35,640 nt of DNA from Gemmatimonadaceae bacterium. Its GTDB lineage: Bacteria > Gemmatimonadota > Gemmatimonadetes > Gemmatimonadales > Gemmatimonadaceae. The position numbers and the translations under genes were made by a program. The notes beneath the pieces are model-generated. The model saw only the letters and a program-made list of their open reading frames with translations, was not told the origin of the DNA and searched no databases. Below, piece by piece: positions 1 to 7,538 of this stretch. Each line of letters opens with the position of its first letter. Position 1 is the stretch's first letter. The stretch lies in the NCBI GenBank assembly GCA_016741895.1, contig JACVCT010000003.1:1-35640 (forward strand), in the 5' to 3' direction.

Positions 1-877
1 TGCGCCAAGTGGGGCGCGCGTCCCCCAGCAGGCCGCCGGCACCCTCGGAGCGGAACGGCCGCCGTGAGTTGGCGTACTCGACCTCGGACCCGCCCGGCCG
101 CTTCACATGCCCGGAGATGGAGATCATCTGCGTGCCCGGGCTGCGCGGCATGCCCGTCTTCTTGAACTCGGCGGCTCCCAGCGTGAGAATCACCGGCACG
201 TTGGCCAGCGTCTCCACATTGTTCACCACGGTGGGCTTCTGGTACAGGCCCTTCACGGTCAGGCGTGGCGGCCGGTTGCGCGGCCAGCCCTTCTTGCCTT
301 CCAGCGAGGCCAGCATGGCCGATGCCTCGCCGCACACGTAGGAACCGGCGCCGCGGTAGAGCACCACGTCGAGCGAGTAGCCCGAGCCCATGATGTTCTC
401 CCCCAGCAGGCCGGCTGCGTAGGCCTCCTCGATGGCCGCCTGCATGCGGCGATACGGCAGATCGAACTCACCGCGAATGTAGATGAACGCGTGCCGCCCC
501 ATCAGCGCGAAGCTCGCGATGATCAGGCCCTCGAGACACATGTGCGGCACATGCTCCAGCAGCCAGCGGTCCTTGAAGGTGCCCGGCTCGCCCTCGTCGG
601 CGTTCATGCACACGTAGTGCGGTTCGCCGTCGTTGAGTCGTACCACGCCCCATTTGCGCCCGGCCGGAAACGCCGCGCCGCCGTGACCCAGCAGCCCGGC
701 CGCGGCCACCTCCTTGGTGACCTCGGTGGGCTGCATGCCCGCCAGCACCTTGCCCAGCGCCTGATAGCCGCCACGTTCCCGGTAGGCTGCGAGTGTGTGG
801 GAGTCGGCCGTCACCGGGAAGTTCATGAAGAACTTTCGCCCCGAGAGCGTCGGCGCTTCTGCAGTCGGCGCGGTCAT
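1..877 (-). CDS. nuoF: NADH-quinone oxidoreductase subunit F, 3' end missing
   Basis: NuoF is the NADH-oxidising, FMN-binding subunit of the peripheral arm of respiratory complex I. About 292 residues are visible and the frame runs open off the left edge, so the C-terminal 4Fe-4S cysteine cluster lies outside. Family blocks seen are GLLGHGGAAFPAGRKW near residues 61-76 (the FMN/NADH glycine-rich loop), NADEGEPGTFKDR, YRGAGSYVCGEASAMLASLE, and VVNNVETLANVP. The glycine-rich loop has His where most family members have Arg (GRGGAGFP). The start is the ATG at 877, whose ATGA overlaps the nuoE stop by 4 bases, which implies translational coupling. The first ~15 residues look poorly conserved. It is the last visible gene of the nuoABCDEF run. 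Identity is secure; only the 3' part is unknown. Confidence 0.93.
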   Translation of the reverse strand, partial: MTAPTAEAPTLSGRKFFMNFPVTADSHTLAAYRERGGYQALGKVLAGMQPTEVTKEVAAAGLLGHGGAAFPAGRKWGVVRLNDGEPHYVCMNADEGEPGTFKDRWLLEHVPHMCLEGLIIASFALMGRHAFIYIRGEFDLPYRRMQAAIEEAYAAGLLGENIMGSGYSLDVVLYRGAGSYVCGEASAMLASLEGKKGWPRNRPPRLTVKGLYQKPTVVNNVETLANVPVILTLGAAEFKKTGMPRSPGTQMISISGHVKRPGGSEVEYANSRRPFRSEGAGGLLGDARPTWR

Positions 878-1383
878 CGTGCGAGTTCCTCGAGCAGGGC
901 ATCCACCTTGGCCGGCGTCAGATCCTCGTGATAGGTCTCGTTCACCATCATCATGGGGGCGGTGCCGCAGGACGCGAGACACTCCACGGTGCTCAGCGTG
1001 AACTTGCCGTCGGCCGTGGTCTCACCCGGCTGAATGCCCAACTTGCCGCAGAGGTAGCGCACCAGGCCCTCGGCGCCGCGCAGCGAACACGAGGCGTTGT
1101 GGCACACCTGCAGATGGTGCCGGCCCAGCGGCTCGCGCGTGAACATGGTGTAGAAGGCCAGCACTTCGTCCACCTGGATGCGCGAAACGCCCAGATAGGC
1201 CACGAGATCGTCGATATCCGAGTCGGCGATGTAGCCCCGTTCCTGCTGGATGCGTTGCAGACAGGGAATGGTGAGCGAGCCTTCGAACCCGGCGGGATAG
1301 CGCTGCTTCCAGCGCTCGAACTCGGGAATGAGATGCTGTATGCCGTTGGGCATGCCGTTCATCGCGGAATCAGGCGTGGTCAT
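874..1383 (-). CDS. nuoE: NADH-quinone oxidoreductase subunit E (24 kDa 2Fe-2S)
   Basis: NuoE carries the 2Fe-2S cluster N1a next to NuoF in complex I. The 169-residue product has the thioredoxin-like 24 kDa fold. The four cluster cysteines are visible as CHNASC (C-x4-C) and, about 36 residues later, CLASC (C-x3-C), the family spacing. The N-terminal half carries the usual helical segment, with CLQRIQQERGYI and FYTMFTREPLGRH. I place the start at the ATG at 1383 because it forms an ATGA overlap with the nuoD stop. An in-frame ATG at 1392 would add three residues but loses that coupling. The stop overlaps nuoF in the same way, so nuoD-E-F are likely translated as a coupled set. Confidence 0.94.
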   Translation of the reverse strand: MTTPDSAMNGMPNGIQHLIPEFERWKQRYPAGFEGSLTIPCLQRIQQERGYIADSDIDDLVAYLGVSRIQVDEVLAFYTMFTREPLGRHHLQVCHNASCSLRGAEGLVRYLCGKLGIQPGETTADGKFTLSTVECLASCGTAPMMMVNETYHEDLTPAKVDALLEELAR

Positions 1384-2594
1384 CGGTCGCATTCGCCGCC
1401 GATCATGTTCACCGACCCGAAGGAGGTGACGATGTCGGCCAGCTGATAGCCATCGAGCATGCGGTGGATGCCCCCCATGTGCACGAAGGAGGGGGAGCGC
1501 ACGTGCACCTTGTGTGGCGTGCCGCTGCCGTTGGACACCATGTAGAAGCCGAGTTCACCGTTGGCCCCCTCGTGGGCCACGTACACGTCGCCCGCCGGCA
1601 CCACCGGCCCTTCCATGACCAGCTTGAAGTGGTTGATGAGGGATTCGATTTCCGTGTACACCAGCTGCTTCTCGGGGAACACGCAGCGATGGTCGTCAAC
1701 GTTGATGGGCCCCTCGGGCATGAGGTCAACGAGCTGACGCATCATGTACACCGACTCGTCCATCTCCCGCATGCGCACGTAGTAGCGATCGTAGTTGTCG
1801 CCCTTGATGCCCACGGGCACTTCAAAATCGAGTTCGGCGTAGGCGAGGTACGGGGTGTCGCGACGCAGGTCACGCGGCACCCCCGTCGAACGCAGCACCG
1901 GACCCGTGAAGCCCCAGTGCAGCGCATCGGCGGTGCTGAGCACGCCGACGTCACGCATGCGATCGATGAAGATGCGGTTGCGATCGACCAGCGCATGCAC
2001 ACGCGCCACGTAGTCCTCGTATTCCACGAGGATTTCCTCGAGGCGCGCGAACCAGCCGGGCGGCACATCGTAGGCCAGCCCCCCGATGCGCCCGTACGAA
2101 TACGTCACCCGGGCACCGGTGATGGCGGCCAGATGCTCGTACATGTGATCACGCACGGTGACCAGATACAGAAAGGCCGTCATCGCCCCCAGCTCCATGA
2201 GCTGCGCGGCGACGCAGGTGAGGTGGTCGGCCACCCGCGAGTACTCGGCCAGCAGCGTGCGCAGATACTTCGTGCGCGGCGTGATCTCGATGCCCATCAG
2301 CTTCTCCACCCCTTCGCAGTAGGCGAAGTTGTTGATGAGCGCCGAGCAGTAGTTCAGCCGGTCGACATACGGGATGAGGTTGTGCCAGGTATGGTCCTCG
2401 CACTCCTTCTCGAAGCCGCGGTGCAGGTAGCCGCAGTGCACGTCGGTGCGCAGGACCTTTTCGCCATCCAGCTCGGCCACGATCTGCACCGTGCCGTGCG
2501 TGGCGGGGTGCGACGGACCGATGTTCACCACCACCGTGTCCTCGCGCGACGGCGTGAGCGTCGTACGGATCGGGCTCGGAATGGCCGAGGTCAC
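1380..2594 (-). CDS. nuoD: NADH-quinone oxidoreductase subunit D (49 kDa)
   Basis: NuoD is the 49 kDa subunit that, with NuoB, forms the quinone-binding pocket of complex I. The 404-residue product shows GPSHPATHG near the N-terminus (the quinone-site loop), GYLHRGFEK, a central block with ADHL, a SYGRIGGLAYD region, and a C-terminal GGECDR matching the family's GExDR ending. The open frame extends upstream through nuoC, so the start must be chosen. The GTG at 2594 lies 4 bases past the nuoC stop and gives a normal length. The upstream extension (to 2687) has no family similarity and overlaps nuoC. No clear Shine-Dalgarno is seen, which fits coupling to nuoC termination. The start is less certain than the identity. 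Confidence 0.93.
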   Translation of the reverse strand: MTSAIPSPIRTTLTPSREDTVVVNIGPSHPATHGTVQIVAELDGEKVLRTDVHCGYLHRGFEKECEDHTWHNLIPYVDRLNYCSALINNFAYCEGVEKLMGIEITPRTKYLRTLLAEYSRVADHLTCVAAQLMELGAMTAFLYLVTVRDHMYEHLAAITGARVTYSYGRIGGLAYDVPPGWFARLEEILVEYEDYVARVHALVDRNRIFIDRMRDVGVLSTADALHWGFTGPVLRSTGVPRDLRRDTPYLAYAELDFEVPVGIKGDNYDRYYVRMREMDESVYMMRQLVDLMPEGPINVDDHRCVFPEKQLVYTEIESLINHFKLVMEGPVVPAGDVYVAHEGANGELGFYMVSNGSGTPHKVHVRSPSFVHMGGIHRMLDGYQLADIVTSFGSVNMIGGECDR

Positions 2595-2598
2595 GAGG

Positions 2599-3135
2599 TC
2601 AGCGGACAAGGGCGCTCTGGGGCGGGCGGTACGGCACGAGGGGCTGTTCCTTCTGCTTGGGGTAGTCCTTGCGCAGCGGATGCCCACGGAATCCCTCGTA
2701 CAGCAGAATGGGACGCAGGTCGTCGTTGCCGCGGAAGCGGATGCCGTACATGTCGTGGCACTCGCGCTCCATGTAGCCGGCCGACCCGTACAGCGACGTC
2801 AGCGAGTCCACTTCGGCATCGTCAGCCGCCACTCGCGTCTTGAGGCGCACACGCACCTTGTCCGCGGTGCTGTAGAAATGCCACACCACCTCGAAGCGCA
2901 GCGGGGCGTCGGGCCAGTCCACGGCCGTCACGTCGAGAAAGAGGTCGAAGCCGTGCTGGTCGCGCAGCGCGCGCACCGTGTCCAGCAGCGCCTCGCGGTC
3001 CAACTCCAACACCAGCACCCCATGCGACACACCGCGGGACCGCACCGCGCCCACGGGAGCCTCGGCGCTGTCCCCATCGGCAGTGACCGGCGCGTACTGC
3101 GCATGCAACCGCTCGAGCAAGGCCTCCGTGCCCAT
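2599..3135 (-). CDS. nuoC: NADH-quinone oxidoreductase subunit C (30 kDa)
   Basis: NuoC is the 30 kDa peripheral-arm subunit of complex I. The 178-residue product ends with the family signature: ERECHDMYGIRFRGNDDLR followed by a GHPLRKDYP block. DLFLDVTAVDWPD and RFEVVWHFYS in the middle also match. A longer open frame starts at 3351 but its first 72 residues are arginine/histidine-rich out-of-frame nuoB. The ATG at 3135 overlaps the nuoB stop by one base (TGATG), a coupling arrangement, and gives the usual length. It is a separate gene here, not the NuoCD fusion found in Escherichia coli. Confidence 0.94.
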   Translation of the reverse strand: MGTEALLERLHAQYAPVTADGDSAEAPVGAVRSRGVSHGVLVLELDREALLDTVRALRDQHGFDLFLDVTAVDWPDAPLRFEVVWHFYSTADKVRVRLKTRVAADDAEVDSLTSLYGSAGYMERECHDMYGIRFRGNDDLRPILLYEGFRGHPLRKDYPKQKEQPLVPYRPPQSALVR

Positions 3136-3734
3136 CAGAAACGCTCGTTGATGATGGGATGCGGGGAGGCCGCGATCTTCTCCTGCAGGCGCATGATGCC
3201 GTCGATGACCATCTCGGGGCGCGGCGGACACCCCGGCACGTAGATGTCCACCGGGATGATGCGGTCGATGCCGGGCAGCGAGGCGTAGTTCTGATAGAAG
3301 CCGCCGGTGCTCGCGCAGACACCGAAGGCCATGACCCACTTGGGCTCGCACATCTGCTCATAGACCTTGAGCAGAATGGGCGCCTGCTTCTGCGTCACGG
3401 TGCCGACCACCATGAGCAGGTCGGCCTGGCGCGGCGAGAAGCGCGGCAGCGCGGCGCCGAAACGGTCGGTGTCGTAATGCGAGGCGCTGACGGCCATGAA
3501 CTCCATGGCGCAGCAGGCCGTGACAAAGGGGTACGGAAAGAGCGAGAACTTCCGCGCCCAGCCGACGAGCTCATCCTTACGGGTTGTGAGGAACTCAAAG
3601 GAGGCCGCCTTGGACTGCCCGGGGCGGGCCAGCGAAGCCGAACCGGCGCCGCCACCCAGCGGCAGCGAGCCGACACCCGTCGCCCCCGCCAGCCCCGGGC
3701 CCATGTCGAGAATGGGTAACCGTTTGCCGTACAT
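3135..3734 (-). CDS. nuoB: NADH-quinone oxidoreductase subunit B (4Fe-4S N2)
   Basis: NuoB carries cluster N2, the last iron-sulphur centre before quinone. The 199-residue product has the tandem cysteines in TACCAMEF (C74, C75), C140 in FGVCASTGG and C169 in YVPGCPPRPE. These four have the same relative spacing as the N2 ligands of E. coli NuoB, shifted by 11. The first ~40 residues form a glycine/alanine-rich extension (GSLPLGGGAGSAS) that is not part of the conserved fold. The ATG at 3734 follows the nuoA stop by 4 bases. The extension could be a lineage-specific feature or a misplaced start, but no better internal start was found before the conserved region. Confidence 0.95.
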   Translation of the reverse strand: MYGKRLPILDMGPGLAGATGVGSLPLGGGAGSASLARPGQSKAASFEFLTTRKDELVGWARKFSLFPYPFVTACCAMEFMAVSASHYDTDRFGAALPRFSPRQADLLMVVGTVTQKQAPILLKVYEQMCEPKWVMAFGVCASTGGFYQNYASLPGIDRIIPVDIYVPGCPPRPEMVIDGIMRLQEKIAASPHPIINERF

Positions 3735-3738
3735 GCGC

Positions 3739-4104
3739 TTACTCGGTCACAGCGTCGAGGATGCGACTGCGGTACATATATAGCAGACAGAGCACCAGCA
3801 ACACCGTGAAGAAGAAGAACGTGAAGACCATGAAGCCGGACAGCGGGCGGGCGCCCAGCGTCCAGATGAACAGGAACATGGTCTCGAGATCGAACAGCAA
3901 GAAGATGATGGCGACCGCGTAGTACTTGATGGGGACCGCCTTCACGTTGAGCGCCTCGACCGGCAGGGCGCCGCATTCGAAGGGCTCGAGCTTGGTGGCA
4001 CTGGCCTTGGGCTTGGGACCGAGCCAGGCGTTGAGCGCCAGCGCCAGGCCGACAAAGCCCACGATAGCCAGCGCGTACAACAGGAAGGTGACGTAGGGCG
4101 TCAT
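3739..4104 (-). CDS. nuoA: NADH-quinone oxidoreductase subunit A
   Basis: NuoA is a small membrane subunit at the junction of the two arms of complex I. The 121-residue product has three hydrophobic segments (about residues 5-27, 60-82 and 90-110). It carries the family's LEPFECG loop and the FLLFDLETMFL segment, whose acidic residues lie inside the membrane helix. It is the first gene of the operon. No Shine-Dalgarno is visible before the ATG at 4104: the preceding ~20 bases of the coding strand are pyrimidine-rich. Confidence 0.95.
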   Translation of the reverse strand: MTPYVTFLLYALAIVGFVGLALALNAWLGPKPKASATKLEPFECGALPVEALNVKAVPIKYYAVAIIFLLFDLETMFLFIWTLGARPLSGFMVFTFFFFTVLLVLCLLYMYRSRILDAVTE

Positions 4105-4139
4105 CGTGTGGGCAGGAGGGCGGAGACGGCGACGTCAAC

Positions 4140-4153
4140 GTGCCCACGGGCAC
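4140..4153. repeat. Short palindrome upstream of nuoA
   Basis: GTGCCC-AC-GGGCAC is a perfect 6-bp inverted repeat with a 2-base centre, 36-49 bases upstream of the nuoA start codon. It could be a regulator site or a hairpin in the nuo leader. Its function is not shown by the sequence. Confidence 0.35.
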
Positions 4154-4425
4154 ATGGCCCGTCAAGTCGGGAAGGCCCTACAATGTCATGCCAATGCTGG
4201 CGCGCCGCGCCGCAGACGAGTGACCACCGCCTGGTCACCGCTGGGACAGGGGACCAGGCGTGTGACGCGTTCGGTCCGGCACTTGTTGGGATGGGCAAGG
4301 GTGTGGGGTACTCGTCCCGTCACGGCAGCAACACGGCCGCGTCACGGGAATTCGTCCCTCCCACTACAAAGCAGTGAGATATCCCACGATATTCCGCCCG
4401 GTCACAGAAGGATCACTCGGCTGCG

Positions 4426-4456
4426 TTTCGTCCCACCCCTGGCAGCCGGACTTTTG
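4426..4456 (+). promoter_or_regulatory. Candidate Bacteroidota-like promoter for susC
   Basis: TTTC (4426-4429), a 19-base spacer and GACTTTTG (4449-4456) resemble the Bacteroidota promoter form TTTG-N19/20-TAnnTTTG, with one mismatch in each box. Transcription would start near 4461-4465, exactly at the hairpin that follows. A match this short could arise by chance. Confidence 0.3.
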
Positions 4457-4462
4457 TGACCC

Positions 4463-4488
4463 AACCGACAACCCGTCCGTTGTCGGTT
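4463..4488 (+). repeat. Perfect 10-bp hairpin in the susC leader
   Basis: AACCGACAAC (4463-4472) and GTTGTCGGTT (4479-4488) are perfect inverted arms around a 6-base loop. The element ends 28 bases before the susC ATG and 18 bases before the core GGAG of its ribosome-binding site. There is no T-run, so it is not a standard terminator. It may stabilise the mRNA 5' end or act as an operator. Confidence 0.55.
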
Positions 4489-4500
4489 CCATCCCTAGTC

Positions 4501-4510
4501 AAGGAAGGAG
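4501..4510 (+). promoter_or_regulatory. Ribosome-binding site deciding the susC start
   Basis: AAGGAAGGAG abuts the ATG at 4511, too close for use. It sits 6 bases before the in-frame ATG at 4517, which is normal spacing. This favours 4517 as the start. Confidence 0.7.
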
Positions 4511-4516
4511 ATGTTG

Positions 4517-7500
4517 ATGTCCCACCGAGCGAAGGTTTCTCGCTTGGCGGCCGTCGCCGCTTCCCTGCTGTTCGCTCTCCCTGCCGCGGGGCTCCAGGCC
4601 CAGACCGGCACGATCAGCGGGAAAGTTACCGACGCCGCGACCAAGGCCCCCCTCGCCGACGTGCGAGTGGTGATCTCGGGTACGGCCTTCGAAACGCAGA
4701 CCAACCGGGAAGGCGAGTACCGCCTCCTGAACGTACGTCCCGGCGTGACGGGAGTTTCAGCGTTCCGCATCGGCTACAAGGCCAAGCAGGATACCGTGCG
4801 GGTCGTGGCCGGCCAGACGGCCACGCTCAACCTCGAGATGTCGGCGTCCGTGATCAACCTCTCCGAGGTGGTCGTGACGGGTACCGCCGGCAACCAGGAG
4901 CGCAAGGCGCAGGCTGCGCTCGTGGCCTCGGTCACGGCAGCGGACGTCATCAAGGACGCCCCGGTCACCAACGTCGCCAATCTGCTCCAGTCCCGCGTTC
5001 CCGGCGTGGCGCTCAGCAGCCAGTCGGGCACCAAGGGCACGGCCACGCAGATCCGCATCCGCGGCGCCTCGTCCATCAACCTCTCCAACCAGCCGCTCAT
5101 CTTCATCGACGGTGTGCGCGTCAATGAGGGCATCATCGGCTCCGGTCAGTCCGGTCAGGCTTTCGATCGCTTCAACGACCTGAATCCGGAAGAAATCGAA
5201 AGCATCGAAGTCGTGAAGGGCCCGGCCGCGGCCACCCTCTACGGCGCCGACGCCTCGGCCGGCGTGATCCAGATCATTACCAAGAAGGGCCGCACGGGCT
5301 CCAACTCGTTCCAGCAGACGCTGCGCTTCGAGCAGGGGCAGGCCAGCGTGGATCACATCAAGATCCCAGACAACTTCGCGACTTGCTCCGCGGCGTCGGT
5401 CGCCGCGACCAGCACCAACCCGCTCTGCCGCGGTCAGGCGGTGGGCACGCTGGTCTCGGACAACCCGCTCGAGCGCGTGGGCGTGTTCCGCAAGGGCGAC
5501 GAGCAGGTGTTCAACTACGGCATTCGTGGCGGCGGCCAGAACTACGGCTACGCCCTGTCGTACGGCTCGGACAACTCCACGGGCACCTTCCCGAACGAGT
5601 CGTTCAACCGCTACAACGTGCGCTCCAACGCCAATTACATTGCCAACCCGAAGCTGAACATCGAAGCCAGCCTTGGTCTTGTGCAGACCCAGACTCAGCT
5701 GCCGGACAACGACAACAACATCTTCGGCTGGTTGGGTGGCGCACTCCTTGGCAGCCCGCTGACGCGCAGCGACGCGCCCAACCGCGACGCCACGCAGGAC
5801 GGCTGGTTCTCCAACCGCCATTACAACGCCATCAATTCCGTCAAGCGCAATCTGCTCAGCAAGCGTGCGACGACTGCGGTGACGGCCAACTATTCGCCCA
5901 CGGCATGGTTCACCAACCGCTTCACCGGCGGCATGGACATCGCCAACGACCTGCAGACCACCTTCTTCCCCCGCAACGACAGCCTCTGGTATGGCGGGCA
6001 GACGGACGGTGGCAGCAACACGCAGACGCACCGTACGGCCGAGCGCTACACGTTCGACTATCTCGGCAACATGAAGAAGCAGTGGGGCACGGCGTGGGAA
6101 ACGAACCTCTCGTTCGGTCTCCAGGCCATCTCCACGCGCAATCAGAACGTGCAGGCCGTGGGTATCGGCTTCGTCACCAACGCCAACAACTCGGTGAACT
6201 CGGCCGCCACCACCACCGGCAGCAGCGGCTTCACCGAGCAGCGCCAGTACGGCTATCTCGGCCAGCTGCAGATCGGCAACCAGAACAAGCGCTTCCTCCA
6301 GGTGGGTGTGCGCATCGACCGCAACTCGTCGTTCGGTGACAACTCCCCCACCTTCGTGCTGCCCAAGATCGGTGGTTCCTGGGCCATCGGTGAAGAGGAC
6401 TTCTTCCTTCCGCTGGCCAGCACCATCAACACGCTGCGCCTGCGCGCCGCGTGGGGCACCACGGGCCGCTCGCCGCAGCCGGGTGACGCCCTCCAGACCC
6501 TCGCGGCCGCGTCGTACAACATCACCGGGTCCACGGGTGCCGGTGCCGTGCTGGGCAACCCCGGCAACAGCAACCTGAAGCCCGAGCGTGGCACCGAGTT
6601 CGAGGCGGGCCTCGACGCCGGCTTCCTCGACAACCGCGTGTCCACCGAGCTGACCTACTTCCGGAAGCAGACGGACGACCTCATCATCGCCCGTCCCATT
6701 CCGCCGTCGCTTGGCTTCAACAACAACCCGCTGGCCAACCTGGGCTCCGTACTCAACTCCGGCTGGGAGCTGGCGGTCAACGTGCAGGCCATCAACAGCA
6801 GCAACTTCCGCTGGGACGTGCGCGGTGCGGCCAACACGCTGCACAACGAACTCCTCAGCCTTGGCGGCCAGTCGCCGTTCGCGCTGGGCGGCGTGGGCCG
6901 CACCATCGTGGGTCAGCAGCTGGGCGTGATGGTGGCCAAGACGGTGCAGAGCGTGGACCTGCAGAACGGCCGCGCGGTGGTGACGGACACGCTGACGCCG
7001 GTGGGCAACCTGTTCCCGACGCTCGAGTGGAACCTCACCAACACCTTCACCATCGCGAAGAACTTCCGCGTCACGGCCATGATCGACGCCAAGAAGGACT
7101 TCACGGTGTACAACAACACGCGCTTCTTCCGCGAAACGCAGCTGGTGCGCTCGAACGTGCGCCTCGACACCACGCTGCTCTCGCGTGAGGAGCGCATCCG
7201 GCGTTTCGGTCCCTTCGTGTCGGAAGTCACCGGCGGGGCGGTGCCCATCAACGACGCGCGTGGCGCGTTCATTGAGCGCGGCGACTTCATCCGCTTCCGT
7301 GAGCTCTCGGCCACCTACACCCTGCCGCAGTCGCTCACCACGCGCATCGCGAACCGCTTCCAGAGCGCCTCGGTCACGTTTGCCATGCAGAACGTGAAGC
7401 TGTGGAGCGACTTCTCCGGCTTTGACCCGGAAGTCAACTCGCAGACCAACGGATTCGCGCGCGAAGACTTCCTCACGGCGCCGATCCCGCGCCGCGCGGT

Positions 7501-7525
7501 CCTCCGTTTCAACCTCACCTTCTGA
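4517..7525 (+). CDS. SusC/RagA-family TonB-dependent outer-membrane receptor
   Basis: This is an outer-membrane beta-barrel importer of the SusC type, energised by TonB, expected to pair with the SusD-like lipoprotein encoded next. The ~1,002-residue product has a signal peptide (residues 1 to ~28, ending LPAAGLQAQ). A carboxypeptidase-regulatory-like domain follows (about 30-110; TGTISGKVTDAATKAPLADV). Next is a SEVVVTGTAG TonB-box-like stretch and a plug domain with LQSRVPGV, IRIRGASSIN and PLIFIDGVR. The remainder is a barrel ending RFNLTF with the terminal Phe typical of outer-membrane barrels. The substrate cannot be read: no glycosidase, peptidase or sigma/anti-sigma pair is adjacent. 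A long frame on the opposite strand (4757-7687) is a GC-driven shadow. Confidence 0.93.
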   Translation: MSHRAKVSRLAAVAASLLFALPAAGLQAQTGTISGKVTDAATKAPLADVRVVISGTAFETQTNREGEYRLLNVRPGVTGVSAFRIGYKAKQDTVRVVAGQTATLNLEMSASVINLSEVVVTGTAGNQERKAQAALVASVTAADVIKDAPVTNVANLLQSRVPGVALSSQSGTKGTATQIRIRGASSINLSNQPLIFIDGVRVNEGIIGSGQSGQAFDRFNDLNPEEIESIEVVKGPAAATLYGADASAGVIQIITKKGRTGSNSFQQTLRFEQGQASVDHIKIPDNFATCSAASVAATSTNPLCRGQAVGTLVSDNPLERVGVFRKGDEQVFNYGIRGGGQNYGYALSYGSDNSTGTFPNESFNRYNVRSNANYIANPKLNIEASLGLVQTQTQLPDNDNNIFGWLGGALLGSPLTRSDAPNRDATQDGWFSNRHYNAINSVKRNLLSKRATTAVTANYSPTAWFTNRFTGGMDIANDLQTTFFPRNDSLWYGGQTDGGSNTQTHRTAERYTFDYLGNMKKQWGTAWETNLSFGLQAISTRNQNVQAVGIGFVTNANNSVNSAATTTGSSGFTEQRQYGYLGQLQIGNQNKRFLQVGVRIDRNSSFGDNSPTFVLPKIGGSWAIGEEDFFLPLASTINTLRLRAAWGTTGRSPQPGDALQTLAAASYNITGSTGAGAVLGNPGNSNLKPERGTEFEAGLDAGFLDNRVSTELTYFRKQTDDLIIARPIPPSLGFNNNPLANLGSVLNSGWELAVNVQAINSSNFRWDVRGAANTLHNELLSLGGQSPFALGGVGRTIVGQQLGVMVAKTVQSVDLQNGRAVVTDTLTPVGNLFPTLEWNLTNTFTIAKNFRVTAMIDAKKDFTVYNNTRFFRETQLVRSNVRLDTTLLSREERIRRFGPFVSEVTGGAVPINDARGAFIERGDFIRFRELSATYTLPQSLTTRIANRFQSASVTFAMQNVKLWSDFSGFDPEVNSQTNGFAREDFLTAPIPRRAVLRFNLTF

Positions 7526-7538
7526 ACCGCGAGCCATC

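Larger units (their letters stand above)
4105..4516. other. Divergent control region between nuoA and susC
   Basis: About 410 bases without a credible gene separate the two divergent operons. The region should hold both promoters. It contains a short palindrome at 4140-4153 on the nuoA side, and a promoter-like pair plus a hairpin on the susC side (listed separately). A small imperfect repeat GATATC-CCAC-GATATT is also present near 4378-4393. Short open frames here have no family features and look like chance frames in GC-rich DNA. Confidence 0.6.
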
